64,000 bases of DNA, taken from positions 2,410,500 through 2,474,499 of the forward strand of contig NZ_RAPY01000001.1 of assembly GCF_003610355.1 (NCBI RefSeq), written 5' to 3'. Below, in pieces: positions 1 to 7,751 of this stretch (within the stretch, counting starts at the first letter, position 1; each line of letters starts with the position of its first letter). The notes under the pieces are model-generated. The model saw nothing but the letters and a program-made list of their open reading frames with translations, had not been told where the DNA came from and did not search any database. The DNA is from Sphingobacterium detergens. Lineage in GTDB: Bacteria > Bacteroidota > Bacteroidia > Sphingobacteriales > Sphingobacteriaceae. The translations under genes and the position numbers were made by a program.

Positions 1-180
1 GATTATGTGAACAGCACAACGCTATTGATAGCAATATATTTAACTCTGGTCTATCAACAACAGGGAAAATCAAAAAAGAAAGAACGTTGCTGGGAATTTG
101 TACAGCTCCATCTGGCTGAACTAAACTTGGTAGACAAAGTAATATACGAACGTATATTGCTAAAACTGACAGGACAATAG
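1..180 (+). CDS. C-terminal end of an unknown protein (partial)
   Basis: Frame 1 is open from the first base of the window to a TAG at 178-180, giving 59 residues that end in LLKLTGQ. The stretch has a normal mix of hydrophobic and charged residues, with a basic KSKKKER patch in the middle. The gene begins outside the window, so no start or complete domain can be seen, and I do not recognise the family. It runs toward the minus-strand GTPase gene that ends at 460. A chance open frame of this length is possible in AT-rich DNA, but the composition looks coding. Confidence 0.5.
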   Translation, partial: DYVNSTTLLIAIYLTLVYQQQGKSKKKERCWEFVQLHLAELNLVDKVIYERILLKLTGQ

Positions 181-301
181 TCTGTTAAATGCTATAATAA
201 AATAGTGTACGCTGGATAGAAATACAAATCCACTGGAGACTGGAAATGATGAAATGAGAAATTGTGACACCATTGGACTGCTAGGTTTTTGGGGATTATT
301 T

Positions 302-351
302 ACCAGCTTAATATATACCTATCGAATTCGATGGGTATATATTAAGCTGGT
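302..351. repeat. 50-bp near-perfect palindrome
   Basis: Arms 302-319 (ACCAGCTTAATATATACC) and 334-351 are exact reverse complements. The centre 321-332, ATCGAATTCGAT, is itself palindromic, so only the pair 320/333 fails. It sits between two convergent genes, where a terminator would be expected, but no T-run follows on either strand. It could be a bidirectional transcript-end hairpin or a protein-binding palindrome. I see nothing else in 181-459. Confidence 0.75.
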
Positions 352-459
352 CTCAATAGCGTTGTGATACCCCCCATTCATGAATAGCCTTTACCACATA
401 CTCTAAGCAACTTGTTAAAGGTCTGCAATTTTTACCCAGTATTAGAGGAATAATTAACA

Positions 460-1656
460 CTAGATATTTTTGGGGAATTCATCTTTCCACCACGTGAAAC
501 GCCAATCATCAGCCTCCTCCTCGGTCAATAAACAAGATTCCAATTCTGTAATATATTTCTCTTTATCCAAATGTTGCCCTATAAACACCAACTCATTTTT
601 ACGATCCGCCCATTCAGGATGCCAGCGTTTTAATAGATCCGCTTTTATTTCGGCGTAAATTGGATGTTGGTACCGCATCTCTTCTGGCATGCTACTCCAC
701 CACGAACCAGCGCTTTCCAAACGGATACTTCCGCCAGCTTGACTAAAACTAAGTGCAGTATCTGGCCTCGACGCTAGCCAAAATAATCCTTTAGCCCGTA
801 TAATATTATGAGGATAATCGTCATTTAAATAACGGTGTAATCGTTGTGGATGGAAAGGTCGCTGGGAGCGAAAAACAAAAGATGAAATCCCATATTCTTC
901 AGTTTCGGGAACATGCTCCGCCCCTAGTTCTTTTAACCAACCCGCAGACGAAGAAGCTTCTTCAAAGTCGAACGCCCCTGTTCCCATGATCTCTTTTGGA
1001 TCAACCTGGCCAAATTGAGCACGGATAAGCTTCGCTCCTGGATTAAGTTTACCAATTGCTGCTTCCAAAGTCCCAATGGTCTCCTCCGACACAAGATCTG
1101 CTTTGTTCAAAATAATCACATTTGCAAACTCGATCTGATCGGTCAATAAATTTACAATTGTCCTGTTATCCATAAGATCGTCTGCCAACGCCCGATCTAA
1201 CAAGGTTTCAGAACTGCCAAAATCTTTAGCGAAATTAAAACAGTCCACTACAGTGACCATTGTATCAATATAGCTGAATGATGAAAGGTCAATATTATCA
1301 TCAGAATCAACGTAACTGAAGGTCTGAGCAACGGGAATTGGCTCTGAGATACCTGTACTTTCAATCAGAAGGTAATCAAATCGATCTTCCTTGGCCAAAC
1401 GCTCAACCTCAATCATAAGATCTTCCCTTAATGTACAACATATACATCCATTGCTCATTTCAACAAGCTTCTCCTCTGTCCGGGATAACACATTCTCACG
1501 CTCAACGGATTGTGCATCAATGTTTACTTCACTCATATCATTGACAATCACAGCAACTTTCTTGCCCCCCTTGTGATGAAGTATATAATTCAACAAGGAT
1601 GTTTTACCTGCCCCTAAAAAGCCACTTAGAACTGTGACTGGTAGTTTTTTTTTCAT
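460..1656 (-). CDS. COG0523 GTPase, YciC/ZigA-type zinc metallochaperone
   Basis: This is a CobW/COG0523 P-loop GTPase, 398 residues from the ATG at 1656. An upstream in-frame TTG at 1665 is a less likely start. The Walker A motif GFLGAGKTS lies near residue 12, and the metal-binding CICC followed by TLRED near residue 72 is diagnostic of the family. The C-terminal half carries the CobW_C signature, with RPFHP, GLFWLA and SQAGG segments typical of the YciC/ZigA subgroup. Members of that subgroup are often Zur-regulated and are thought to deliver zinc to client enzymes when zinc is scarce. It lies 15 nt after the small gene ending at 1672, so the two are probably co-transcribed. The zinc role is inferred from the subgroup and the neighbouring folE. 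Confidence 0.9.
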   Translation of the reverse strand: MKKKLPVTVLSGFLGAGKTSLLNYILHHKGGKKVAVIVNDMSEVNIDAQSVERENVLSRTEEKLVEMSNGCICCTLREDLMIEVERLAKEDRFDYLLIESTGISEPIPVAQTFSYVDSDDNIDLSSFSYIDTMVTVVDCFNFAKDFGSSETLLDRALADDLMDNRTIVNLLTDQIEFANVIILNKADLVSEETIGTLEAAIGKLNPGAKLIRAQFGQVDPKEIMGTGAFDFEEASSSAGWLKELGAEHVPETEEYGISSFVFRSQRPFHPQRLHRYLNDDYPHNIIRAKGLFWLASRPDTALSFSQAGGSIRLESAGSWWSSMPEEMRYQHPIYAEIKADLLKRWHPEWADRKNELVFIGQHLDKEKYITELESCLLTEEEADDWRFTWWKDEFPKNI

Positions 1657-1671
1657 TTTCGCCAAATTAAT

Positions 1672-1893
1672 TTATATTTTTTTCTCTTCTGACCCCAGCA
1701 CAATACGCATCCAATTTTTTATGTTCTCAAGATGTTCCACGCCATAATTTGAAATAAAACGTTGCGTCTCCACATTGGAATGATCTTCATAAACTGCCAG
1801 ACGTTGCCTAGCAAATTCTATCGTTAAGGGAATACCGCATTTTTTTTCAATACACCATTTCCAGTCATCAAAGTTTTTAGGAATTATGCTCAT
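1672..1893 (-). CDS. Small hypothetical protein upstream of the COG0523 GTPase
   Basis: The 73-residue protein starts at the ATG at 1893 (MSIIPKNFDD). The frame stays open to 1953, but a good Bacteroidota promoter at 1912-1942 would place the transcript start inside that extension, so the shorter start is preferred. The protein is soluble and rich in Trp and charged residues. It has two Cys five residues apart (WCIEKKC). I do not recognise a family. Its position 15 nt ahead of the COG0523 gene suggests one transcript and perhaps a partner or client in metal supply, which is inference only. Confidence 0.7.
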   Translation of the reverse strand: MSIIPKNFDDWKWCIEKKCGIPLTIEFARQRLAVYEDHSNVETQRFISNYGVEHLENIKNWMRIVLGSEEKKI

Positions 1894-1911
1894 CTTCTTC
1901 TTATTTAAAAA

Positions 1912-1942
1912 CAAAACTAAGAACAATAATACATAAAAGCAA
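1912..1942 (-). promoter_or_regulatory. Bacteroidota-type promoter for the small gene and GTPase
   Basis: On the minus strand TAGTTTTG (1919-1912) matches the TAnnTTTG -7 box. A TTG at 1942-1940, 20 nt upstream, fits the -33 box. It predicts a transcript start near 1905, just ahead of the ATG at 1893. Confidence 0.5.
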
Positions 1943-1947
1943 TTTAG

Positions 1948-1976
1948 TTGCATTTATATTTTTTTATCTATATTTG
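1948..1976 (+). promoter_or_regulatory. Bacteroidota-type promoter pointing to folE
   Basis: TATATTTG at 1969-1976 matches TAnnTTTG, with TTG at 1948-1950 as the -33 element (18-nt spacing). It lies about 200 nt before folE and nearly abuts the opposing promoter, so one operator between or over them could control both directions. A short inverted repeat ATAGC/GCTAT lies just downstream. I could not identify a Zur box with confidence. Confidence 0.45.
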
Positions 1977-2180
1977 AATTATATAGCGCAACGAGCTATG
2001 CAATGAAGCTTATAAGATTGATGCAACTGTATTAAAAATATTGAAATGAGGGCCTTTTAGCTCATCTGTTCAACTGATTTCCTGGAAAGGATAATATCTC
2101 AGATTATGAGAGGAAACTGGTCGTTCAAGGTTATCCATAATAAAGGGATAATAGGTACAAAAATCATTACATCACTATAA

Positions 2181-2846
2181 ATGAATACATTAAAAGATAA
2201 AAACACTTCCATAGATGACATAGGCGACTCACATGTCATGACCTCAATAGAAACTCCGATGCGATCAGATGCCTTTGCGGTCTCAACATCAGAAAAAATA
2301 AACAGAATTGCCAAACTCTTCTATGGTATCATGCATGAGCTTGGCCTTGACCTAACCGATGATAGTCTGAGCGGAACACCCCATAGAGTTGCTAAAATGT
2401 ATATCAATGAGTTATTCTACGGGTTAAATCCGCTCAACAAACCCAATCTATCTACCTTTAGCAACAAATATGGCTACAATAAAATTTTGATCGAAAAAGA
2501 TATCCAAGTGAATTCTGCATGCGAACATCATTTTCTTCCTATTGTAGGGAAGGCACATATTGGTTACCTGGCAAAGGAAAAAGTAATCGGTCTTTCTAAA
2601 TTGAACCGAATAGTCGATTATTACGCGCATAGACCACAAGTGCAGGAGCGATTGACCATTCAGATATTCAACGAATTAAAATCTATTTTACAGACGGATG
2701 ATATCATTGTGGTCATCGAAGCAGATCATCTCTGTGTATCAGCGAGAGGAGTAAAAGACATCACAAGCAGTACGCTCACGGTAGAGCACGGTGGGATCTT
2801 TTCAACTGCAGACAAAAGAGCTGAATTTTTTAACTTAATAAAATAA
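2181..2846 (+). CDS. folE: GTP cyclohydrolase I (type IA)
   Basis: FolE converts GTP to 7,8-dihydroneopterin triphosphate, the first step of folate and pterin synthesis in the cytoplasm. At 221 residues it matches the usual bacterial length. The zinc ligands are present: Cys114 and His117 in CEHHF, and Cys185 in HLCVSARG, which also carries the conserved RG. The N-terminal SGTPHRVAKMY segment is typical of the family. It is the zinc-dependent IA form, not the metal-promiscuous IB form. COG0523 GTPases are known to cluster with extra folE copies under zinc control, and here folE lies between two such genes, so this may be the zinc-starvation copy. Whether the genome carries another folE cannot be seen. 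Confidence 0.95.
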   Translation: MNTLKDKNTSIDDIGDSHVMTSIETPMRSDAFAVSTSEKINRIAKLFYGIMHELGLDLTDDSLSGTPHRVAKMYINELFYGLNPLNKPNLSTFSNKYGYNKILIEKDIQVNSACEHHFLPIVGKAHIGYLAKEKVIGLSKLNRIVDYYAHRPQVQERLTIQIFNELKSILQTDDIIVVIEADHLCVSARGVKDITSSTLTVEHGGIFSTADKRAEFFNLIK

Positions 2847-2948
2847 GTGCAGTTGCTTTCGGCCTTTATTGCTAATTATTAGCTATATACTTACCTGAAA
2901 TGATGGATACAATCTACTTTAAAAGACACCAGATAGGAATAAAATCAC

Positions 2949-3968
2949 ATGAATGATCTTGAGGCAAGACCAGTAACGATCTTGACAGGTTTTCTGGGAG
3001 CGGGAAAGACAACTTTCCTAAATGCGCTATTAAAGCATTATGCTGAACGCCGTTTCGCTATTATTGAAAATGAAATCGGGCAGTTGAATATTGATGGCAT
3101 GTTGCTGGCTAAAAATTATGGACAGCTTATTGAACTTCAAGATGGCTGTATTTGTTGCACGCTAAACGATGATCTCTATAGCGCCCTCGAAACGCTTCAT
3201 GCCGACAGAGATAGCTTTGATGAATTGGTCATTGAGTGTACTGGCCTAGCAATGCCAAGTGCGGTTATGGAACCTTTCACGATCCACCCTATTTTTAGAA
3301 AATATTTTCCGCTAAAAAGGGTAATCTGCCTAATTGATGCAGAATTTATAACGGATCAGATGAAAGAAAGAGATGAAGTGCTCAGACAGATAACAGCTGC
3401 CGATCTACTCCTCATTAACAAAACCGAATCCGTACACCCAGATTATTTAAATGATCTACAAACATACTTGCAAGCATTAAATCCATTAGCAAGATTATTT
3501 TGCGCTACCAGCAAAAAACAATTTCCATTTGAGGAAATAGAGCAAGTGAGTTATTCTCATAACAACAATAAATCATTCTCACTAGTAAAAAACGATAAGC
3601 TATCTGCTGTAAAAGCGAAAACTTTTTCATCATCCGTGCAGCAACATCTTTCTGACATCTCCTATCGAACGTATATATTCGTTGGAGAATTTAATTATAT
3701 AGATCTTTTTCTCGCACTCAGTAAGCTCGTTGGAAAGCATACGGATCGGATCTATAGAATGAAAGGAATAGGCTATAAAAGTGATAACGATAAAAAAATT
3801 GTCCTGCAGACGGTAGGGTCCCGAGTGGACATGGGCTACGGCGACTATTGGGAAGAAGGTGAAGAAAAAACAAATGTACTTGTCTTTATTGGAAAAAAAC
3901 TCGATCAACTAAATATTGAAACGCTACTGAATCAAATGCTGAAAATTCCAGCTTTTGAAAAAAAATAA
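2949..3968 (+). CDS. COG0523 (CobW-type) GTPase, second subgroup
   Basis: This is a second CobW-family metallochaperone GTPase of 339 residues. Walker A is GFLGAGKTTFL near residue 14, a switch-like ENEIG follows, and the metal motif CICCTLNDDL lies near residue 64. The base-specificity motif is NKTE. The C-terminal CobW_C domain spans roughly residues 220-335. It is shorter than, and from a different subgroup to, the GTPase at 460, lacking that protein's RPFHP and SQAGG segments. The gene follows folE by 102 nt on the same strand and is probably co-transcribed. Delivery of zinc to FolE is a reasonable hypothesis but is not shown by the sequence. Confidence 0.9.
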   Translation: MNDLEARPVTILTGFLGAGKTTFLNALLKHYAERRFAIIENEIGQLNIDGMLLAKNYGQLIELQDGCICCTLNDDLYSALETLHADRDSFDELVIECTGLAMPSAVMEPFTIHPIFRKYFPLKRVICLIDAEFITDQMKERDEVLRQITAADLLLINKTESVHPDYLNDLQTYLQALNPLARLFCATSKKQFPFEEIEQVSYSHNNNKSFSLVKNDKLSAVKAKTFSSSVQQHLSDISYRTYIFVGEFNYIDLFLALSKLVGKHTDRIYRMKGIGYKSDNDKKIVLQTVGSRVDMGYGDYWEEGEEKTNVLVFIGKKLDQLNIETLLNQMLKIPAFEKK

Positions 3969-4043
3969 AATGGGACGGCATTTGTTCACCTGATCGGAAA
4001 TGCGGCAAAACATGGAGAACCTTATAATGAGATCAAAATAATA

Positions 4044-4080
4044 AATCAAAAAAGGCTGCCTTCCCGAAGGATGACAGCCT
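4044..4080 (-). terminator. Intrinsic terminator of the N-glycan PUL
   Basis: A hairpin with arms AGGCTG...CAGCCT and an inner CCTT/AAGG stem spans 4053-4080. Read on the minus strand it is followed by a T-rich run at 4052-4044. It lies about 30 nt beyond the stop of the GH18 gene. Confidence 0.75.
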
Positions 4081-4110
4081 CAACCACCATTTATCCAAGA
4101 TCATTCGAAA

Positions 4111-5532
4111 TTACCAGTCTTTGCTGTAGATCTGGCTTCGATCGATAACGAGCTCATCGTCAAACAAGACTTTGGCAATATTTTGCAGTGCCCTAGTCTG
4201 TGTGCTATTAAAATTTGATCTGCTAGGATCCAATGCAAAAATCATATGTGCACCAAATCCTCCGGTACGGATATTATTTAGAGCATTTGTTGATGGGATA
4301 TAACCACGTGCATATTCCGCGGACGACATTCCCCATCCGGATTTTGGAAGCCCTGGAAAACTACTCGTCAGGTCATAGGACTGTCCGTAATCATGTAATG
4401 CATAATCTACATACTGTCCAGCCTCGGCTTCTTCAAGAGCATCGGATCCTCCAAAATATCCTGTTCTTGAATAAACATATACCATCGTCAGCTTATTGGG
4501 CATTGCCTGTTTTGTTTCATACACCAGACGGGCCGCAGCTTTGTTGGATGGCGTCACAAATCCTGGCGGCGGTGGGTACTGATAGGCCGAATACTCATCA
4601 TCAAAAAATACTCCATCCAAATGATAGGCCTCACAAACAGCTTTAATTTCCTGCGCATATGCTTTAGCAGTAGCATCGGAAAGATTGGCCACTCCCGACC
4701 GGTCATGGTTGCCAAGGATACTTAAGATCACTTTCATCCCTTTATCCTGCAAAGGCTTGAGATATTTGGCACGATTGGCAAGCAGATGGGTGACATTTGG
4801 ATTGTGTGTTACTTTAACCTTACCCGTCGCCTCATCATAGTTAATATTGGACGAAAATAGGATAACCATATCAATCAGGTACTTATCGCTATTCTTCAGC
4901 TTCAGGCTAAGGTTACTTAAGGGATTAGCGTCATTTACCTCCATACAGCTTATAATTTTGATACCTGTACTTTTATCCGTCGAAGGGACTTTAGAGAGAT
5001 CATTGACAAAAAGCAAAAGGTCACTTGAGCTCGACTGAACAGCTCCTGACTGTAGCGTTGTACTCAACGGAATAACATAGGGTTCCCGCCCGTCAATCTC
5101 AGCACCGCTTTTTACCGATACTTTAACCGGAGCGGAACTTATCGCACTGGCTTTCACTTCTACTTGTCCATTACCCGAAAGCGTAACCAGATTTTTTGGA
5201 AAAGCCTTAAACGTGGTACCATTCTTTTTATTGTAAGCATTAAGTACTTCTTCATTGTAAATGACGCTCCCTGTTACCACTTGAGCATTGGGCTTGGAAA
5301 GCTGCAAAACAACTTCATAAACGCCCTCATTCCGGAACTCCAGATTCGACTGATCGACCTTGCCATCTGCGCCTTTTAAGAAACCGATAGACTCGCCTTT
5401 TACCTCATATTTAGACTCATCGACTGACTTTACCAGAATGGCATCATCTTTACAGGACTGAAACGCTACCATCACAACAAGGGGCAACAGCGCCCAAATA
5501 TAAAGGCTATGTATCTTTGCTAAAATTTTCAT
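4111..5532 (-). CDS. GH18 endo-beta-N-acetylglucosaminidase lipoprotein (EndoBT-3987-like)
   Basis: The predicted surface lipoprotein of 473 residues begins with a signal peptide ending at Cys27 (AFQSC). An Ig-like DUF1735 domain follows (about 40-180), then a GH18 barrel (about 190-470). The active-site motif is DGVFFDDEY, with the catalytic Glu at 313 and the partner Asp at 311. That is almost the numbering I recall for EndoBT-3987 of Bacteroides thetaiotaomicron (D312/E314), an enzyme of similar length and domain order that cuts the chitobiose core of high-mannose N-glycans. The frame is open to 5592, but that extension overlaps the upstream gene; ATGs at 5541 and 5532 precede the signal peptide. 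It is the last gene of the PUL. High-mannose specificity is inferred from domain layout and neighbours. Confidence 0.85.
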   Translation of the reverse strand: MKILAKIHSLYIWALLPLVVMVAFQSCKDDAILVKSVDESKYEVKGESIGFLKGADGKVDQSNLEFRNEGVYEVVLQLSKPNAQVVTGSVIYNEEVLNAYNKKNGTTFKAFPKNLVTLSGNGQVEVKASAISSAPVKVSVKSGAEIDGREPYVIPLSTTLQSGAVQSSSSDLLLFVNDLSKVPSTDKSTGIKIISCMEVNDANPLSNLSLKLKNSDKYLIDMVILFSSNINYDEATGKVKVTHNPNVTHLLANRAKYLKPLQDKGMKVILSILGNHDRSGVANLSDATAKAYAQEIKAVCEAYHLDGVFFDDEYSAYQYPPPPGFVTPSNKAAARLVYETKQAMPNKLTMVYVYSRTGYFGGSDALEEAEAGQYVDYALHDYGQSYDLTSSFPGLPKSGWGMSSAEYARGYIPSTNALNNIRTGGFGAHMIFALDPSRSNFNSTQTRALQNIAKVLFDDELVIDRSQIYSKDW

Positions 5533-5561
5533 AATTATCATATTTATTTTATTACCACTGG

Positions 5562-6707
5562 TTATTTCGCCGGAAGCGATACCGCCGTCCACTTCAATGC
5601 CGTTTTTGCTGTTAGGTCATTTCCATTAACGGTATGATCTTTAATAACACTGCCACTTCCTTCGTTACATTTCCAATAAGCAACCAAGCCTTGTGCCGCA
5701 GGGTCTACTTCGTAAGGAGTACTGGCAATTTCGTCCATTGTACGTTCGATATTCCAGATACGGCACTCCGAGATATCGCCTGCGAGGAAACGGTCATCGG
5801 CATAGGATCTGCCAATATAAAATCCGTCTTGCCCATTCACACCGAAGTTAACCGTGGATAAATTGGTATTTGCTTCGGACTGTAACTTTCCGTCAACATA
5901 GACTCGAATTTTCCTATCGACCCCATTAAAGGTCACCGCAATATGTACCCATTGGTTAGTCGGAAGCCCCTTTGTTGCGGCATCTGCTCCCGGTATATTA
6001 CCTGCTGATGTCGCCACCTGGATCTGGTTTGGTGGAAAGTTGGCGTCTCCCAACCGAATGAGAAATCTCCCCTCAATACCCATAACTGTACTGATCATAC
6101 GATCATAATTACGTACACGAACAAGCGCTTCTAGCGTAAACTTGGATAGATTATTTACCGCAGCTGGCGTCTTCCATTGATCGATATGCAGATTGTTGTT
6201 TTCAATATCTGCCACAACATCAATTAATGCCCCACCTTTAATGACATAATAAACTGTTTTTTGGCTTTCCAAGACCGCAACATTTCCGGGAATAATGGAT
6301 ACGGGAAGCACATAAACTTTGTCTCGGTCCAGGGTATTGATCTTGTCAAATGCAATGGTTACCGGACTTGATTCCACAGCGCCCTGACTGATTTCGACAT
6401 TATTGCTCGACAACCTATAAAAATTGGCCGGGAGTATTTCTGCTTTTTCATTGTAAATTTTAGTATAGGCATCCAGCTTCGGAGGGTCCACCGCTAGATC
6501 AACTCGCACGGCCGTGGATTCGAGATTGGCCATCCCGACTTTAATGTCAAACTGGGCTTGACCGACGGAAGGCTTGTTGATAATCCGCTCCAATTTTCCA
6601 GTGGAAATAAATACTTTGTTATCAAAGGATTCTTCGTTTTTACAGGCCGTAAAAAGGGTGAGCAACACCAATACTAACCCTAAAGAATAAATGTGTCTTT
6701 TTCTCAT
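5562..6707 (-). CDS. DUF1735-LamG surface glycan-binding lipoprotein
   Basis: This 381-residue lipoprotein has lipobox LFTAC at about residues 18-22. A DUF1735-like N-terminal domain (about 25-155) precedes a concanavalin-A/LamG jelly roll (about 160-375), recognisable by the NQWVHIAVTF and IRVYVDGKL segments and GxFYIGRS-like strand. It has no glycosidase motif and most likely holds glycan at the cell surface for the GH18 enzyme encoded 20-30 nt downstream. It starts 5 nt after its upstream neighbour, so the two are translated from one transcript. An equivalent LamG protein accompanies EndoBT-3987 in Bacteroides, as I recall it. Binding specificity cannot be read from the sequence. Confidence 0.8.
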   Translation of the reverse strand: MRKRHIYSLGLVLVLLTLFTACKNEESFDNKVFISTGKLERIINKPSVGQAQFDIKVGMANLESTAVRVDLAVDPPKLDAYTKIYNEKAEILPANFYRLSSNNVEISQGAVESSPVTIAFDKINTLDRDKVYVLPVSIIPGNVAVLESQKTVYYVIKGGALIDVVADIENNNLHIDQWKTPAAVNNLSKFTLEALVRVRNYDRMISTVMGIEGRFLIRLGDANFPPNQIQVATSAGNIPGADAATKGLPTNQWVHIAVTFNGVDRKIRVYVDGKLQSEANTNLSTVNFGVNGQDGFYIGRSYADDRFLAGDISECRIWNIERTMDEIASTPYEVDPAAQGLVAYWKCNEGSGSVIKDHTVNGNDLTAKTALKWTAVSLPAK

Positions 6708-6712
6708 GGTCT

Positions 6713-7741
6713 TTATTTTACTTTGATTGCCGGATTTGTAATTTGAATAGCTTCACGGCTATATTGATAGCTCTTCAATACATTGAAGTAGTCATAAGCC
6801 AAATTTTTATAACCTATACCAGCGATGTGAATACCATTCTGTACGGCTGCTGCCCATCGAGCAGTCGCGATGGACGAACGGCTCCCGTTTTGGAAATAGC
6901 CCAATTTGGCCTCATCTGCTTTATACGAAGTCATACTTGCTAGAACAATAAATTTGTCTGTCGGTATGCCGTCCACTGTTGCTGACAGGAGCGTGTAGTT
7001 CAATCCACCACTATCGACTGCATTTTCTGTGGGCAGAACAATGTAGCTTGCACGCTTTAAAATATCTTTGTTGATCAGGTTTTGCGGACTACCTTTAAAA
7101 AATAGACTTTTACCAGTGTTTTTTGTCAACCATGGATTTAGCATCTGAAAGAAAATATTCTCCTCTGCTTCCAGCAGCTCTTTTTCTTCCGGTGTCAGGT
7201 GCATCTGTTCTTTGCCCATATAGGAAAGTACCAAGCCCTGGTAGGGAAATTTATCCACCGCCAATAGTATTGAACTCACGGTGTCGGTTAAGAAATTCTG
7301 AAACGTCACCGTGTTGTTTTCTTTTTTGGCGTAAGCAGTTTTAATTTGATTAAAATCAATCTCAAAAATTACTTTGCTCCCTTTCTTATTCAACAGGTCG
7401 TTCATTTCACCTACTTCTCGGTCTACCAGATCCACGGGCGATTCCAATACGATATAATCTAGGCTATCCGGAACTTTTGAAAAATGATCGCCCTGACTGG
7501 AGGGTGTCTTTTTACTGTTATTAAACCAGCCCATATTAATGGTATGCGGGCTGGTTTTGTAAGCTCGTAAATCTTCTAAATACTTAGCATAGAGTGCCGG
7601 ATTTTGTTCTTCTATATCCGGACTTGCTATTTTCAGCGGCTCTGCTTCCGTCCATTTATTGCAGGAGACCATACCAGCCGCCGTTGCTCCAAGCAACAGG
7701 GCCAGGCTATATTTCTTTATCTTGAATAGTATTAAGTTCAT
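6713..7741 (-). CDS. GH18-like surface lipoprotein without catalytic residues
   Basis: A 342-residue lipoprotein with lipobox GMVSC at about residues 23-27. The body reads like a GH18-type barrel as found in Bacteroides PUL binding proteins. Where a GH18 enzyme would have its DxxDxDxE strand, this protein has FPYQGLVLSYMGKE, with no acidic pair, so catalysis is unlikely. It probably binds N-glycan at the surface. It lies 10 nt after susD and 5 nt before the LamG lipoprotein. The fold assignment is by eye and moderate; a plain unknown PUL lipoprotein is the alternative. Confidence 0.65.
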   Translation of the reverse strand: MNLILFKIKKYSLALLLGATAAGMVSCNKWTEAEPLKIASPDIEEQNPALYAKYLEDLRAYKTSPHTINMGWFNNSKKTPSSQGDHFSKVPDSLDYIVLESPVDLVDREVGEMNDLLNKKGSKVIFEIDFNQIKTAYAKKENNTVTFQNFLTDTVSSILLAVDKFPYQGLVLSYMGKEQMHLTPEEKELLEAEENIFFQMLNPWLTKNTGKSLFFKGSPQNLINKDILKRASYIVLPTENAVDSGGLNYTLLSATVDGIPTDKFIVLASMTSYKADEAKLGYFQNGSRSSIATARWAAAVQNGIHIAGIGYKNLAYDYFNVLKSYQYSREAIQITNPAIKVK

Positions 7742-7751
7742 AACGCAACGA

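Noticed and set aside
1894..1953. Upstream extension of the small gene (MQLNCFYVLLFL)
   Set aside because: A good promoter -7 box at 1912-1919 falls inside it; the ATG at 1893 is more credible.
5533..5592. Longer N-terminus for the GH18 enzyme
   Set aside because: It overlaps the LamG gene and pushes the lipoprotein signal peptide inside the protein; ATG 5532 or 5541 is preferred.
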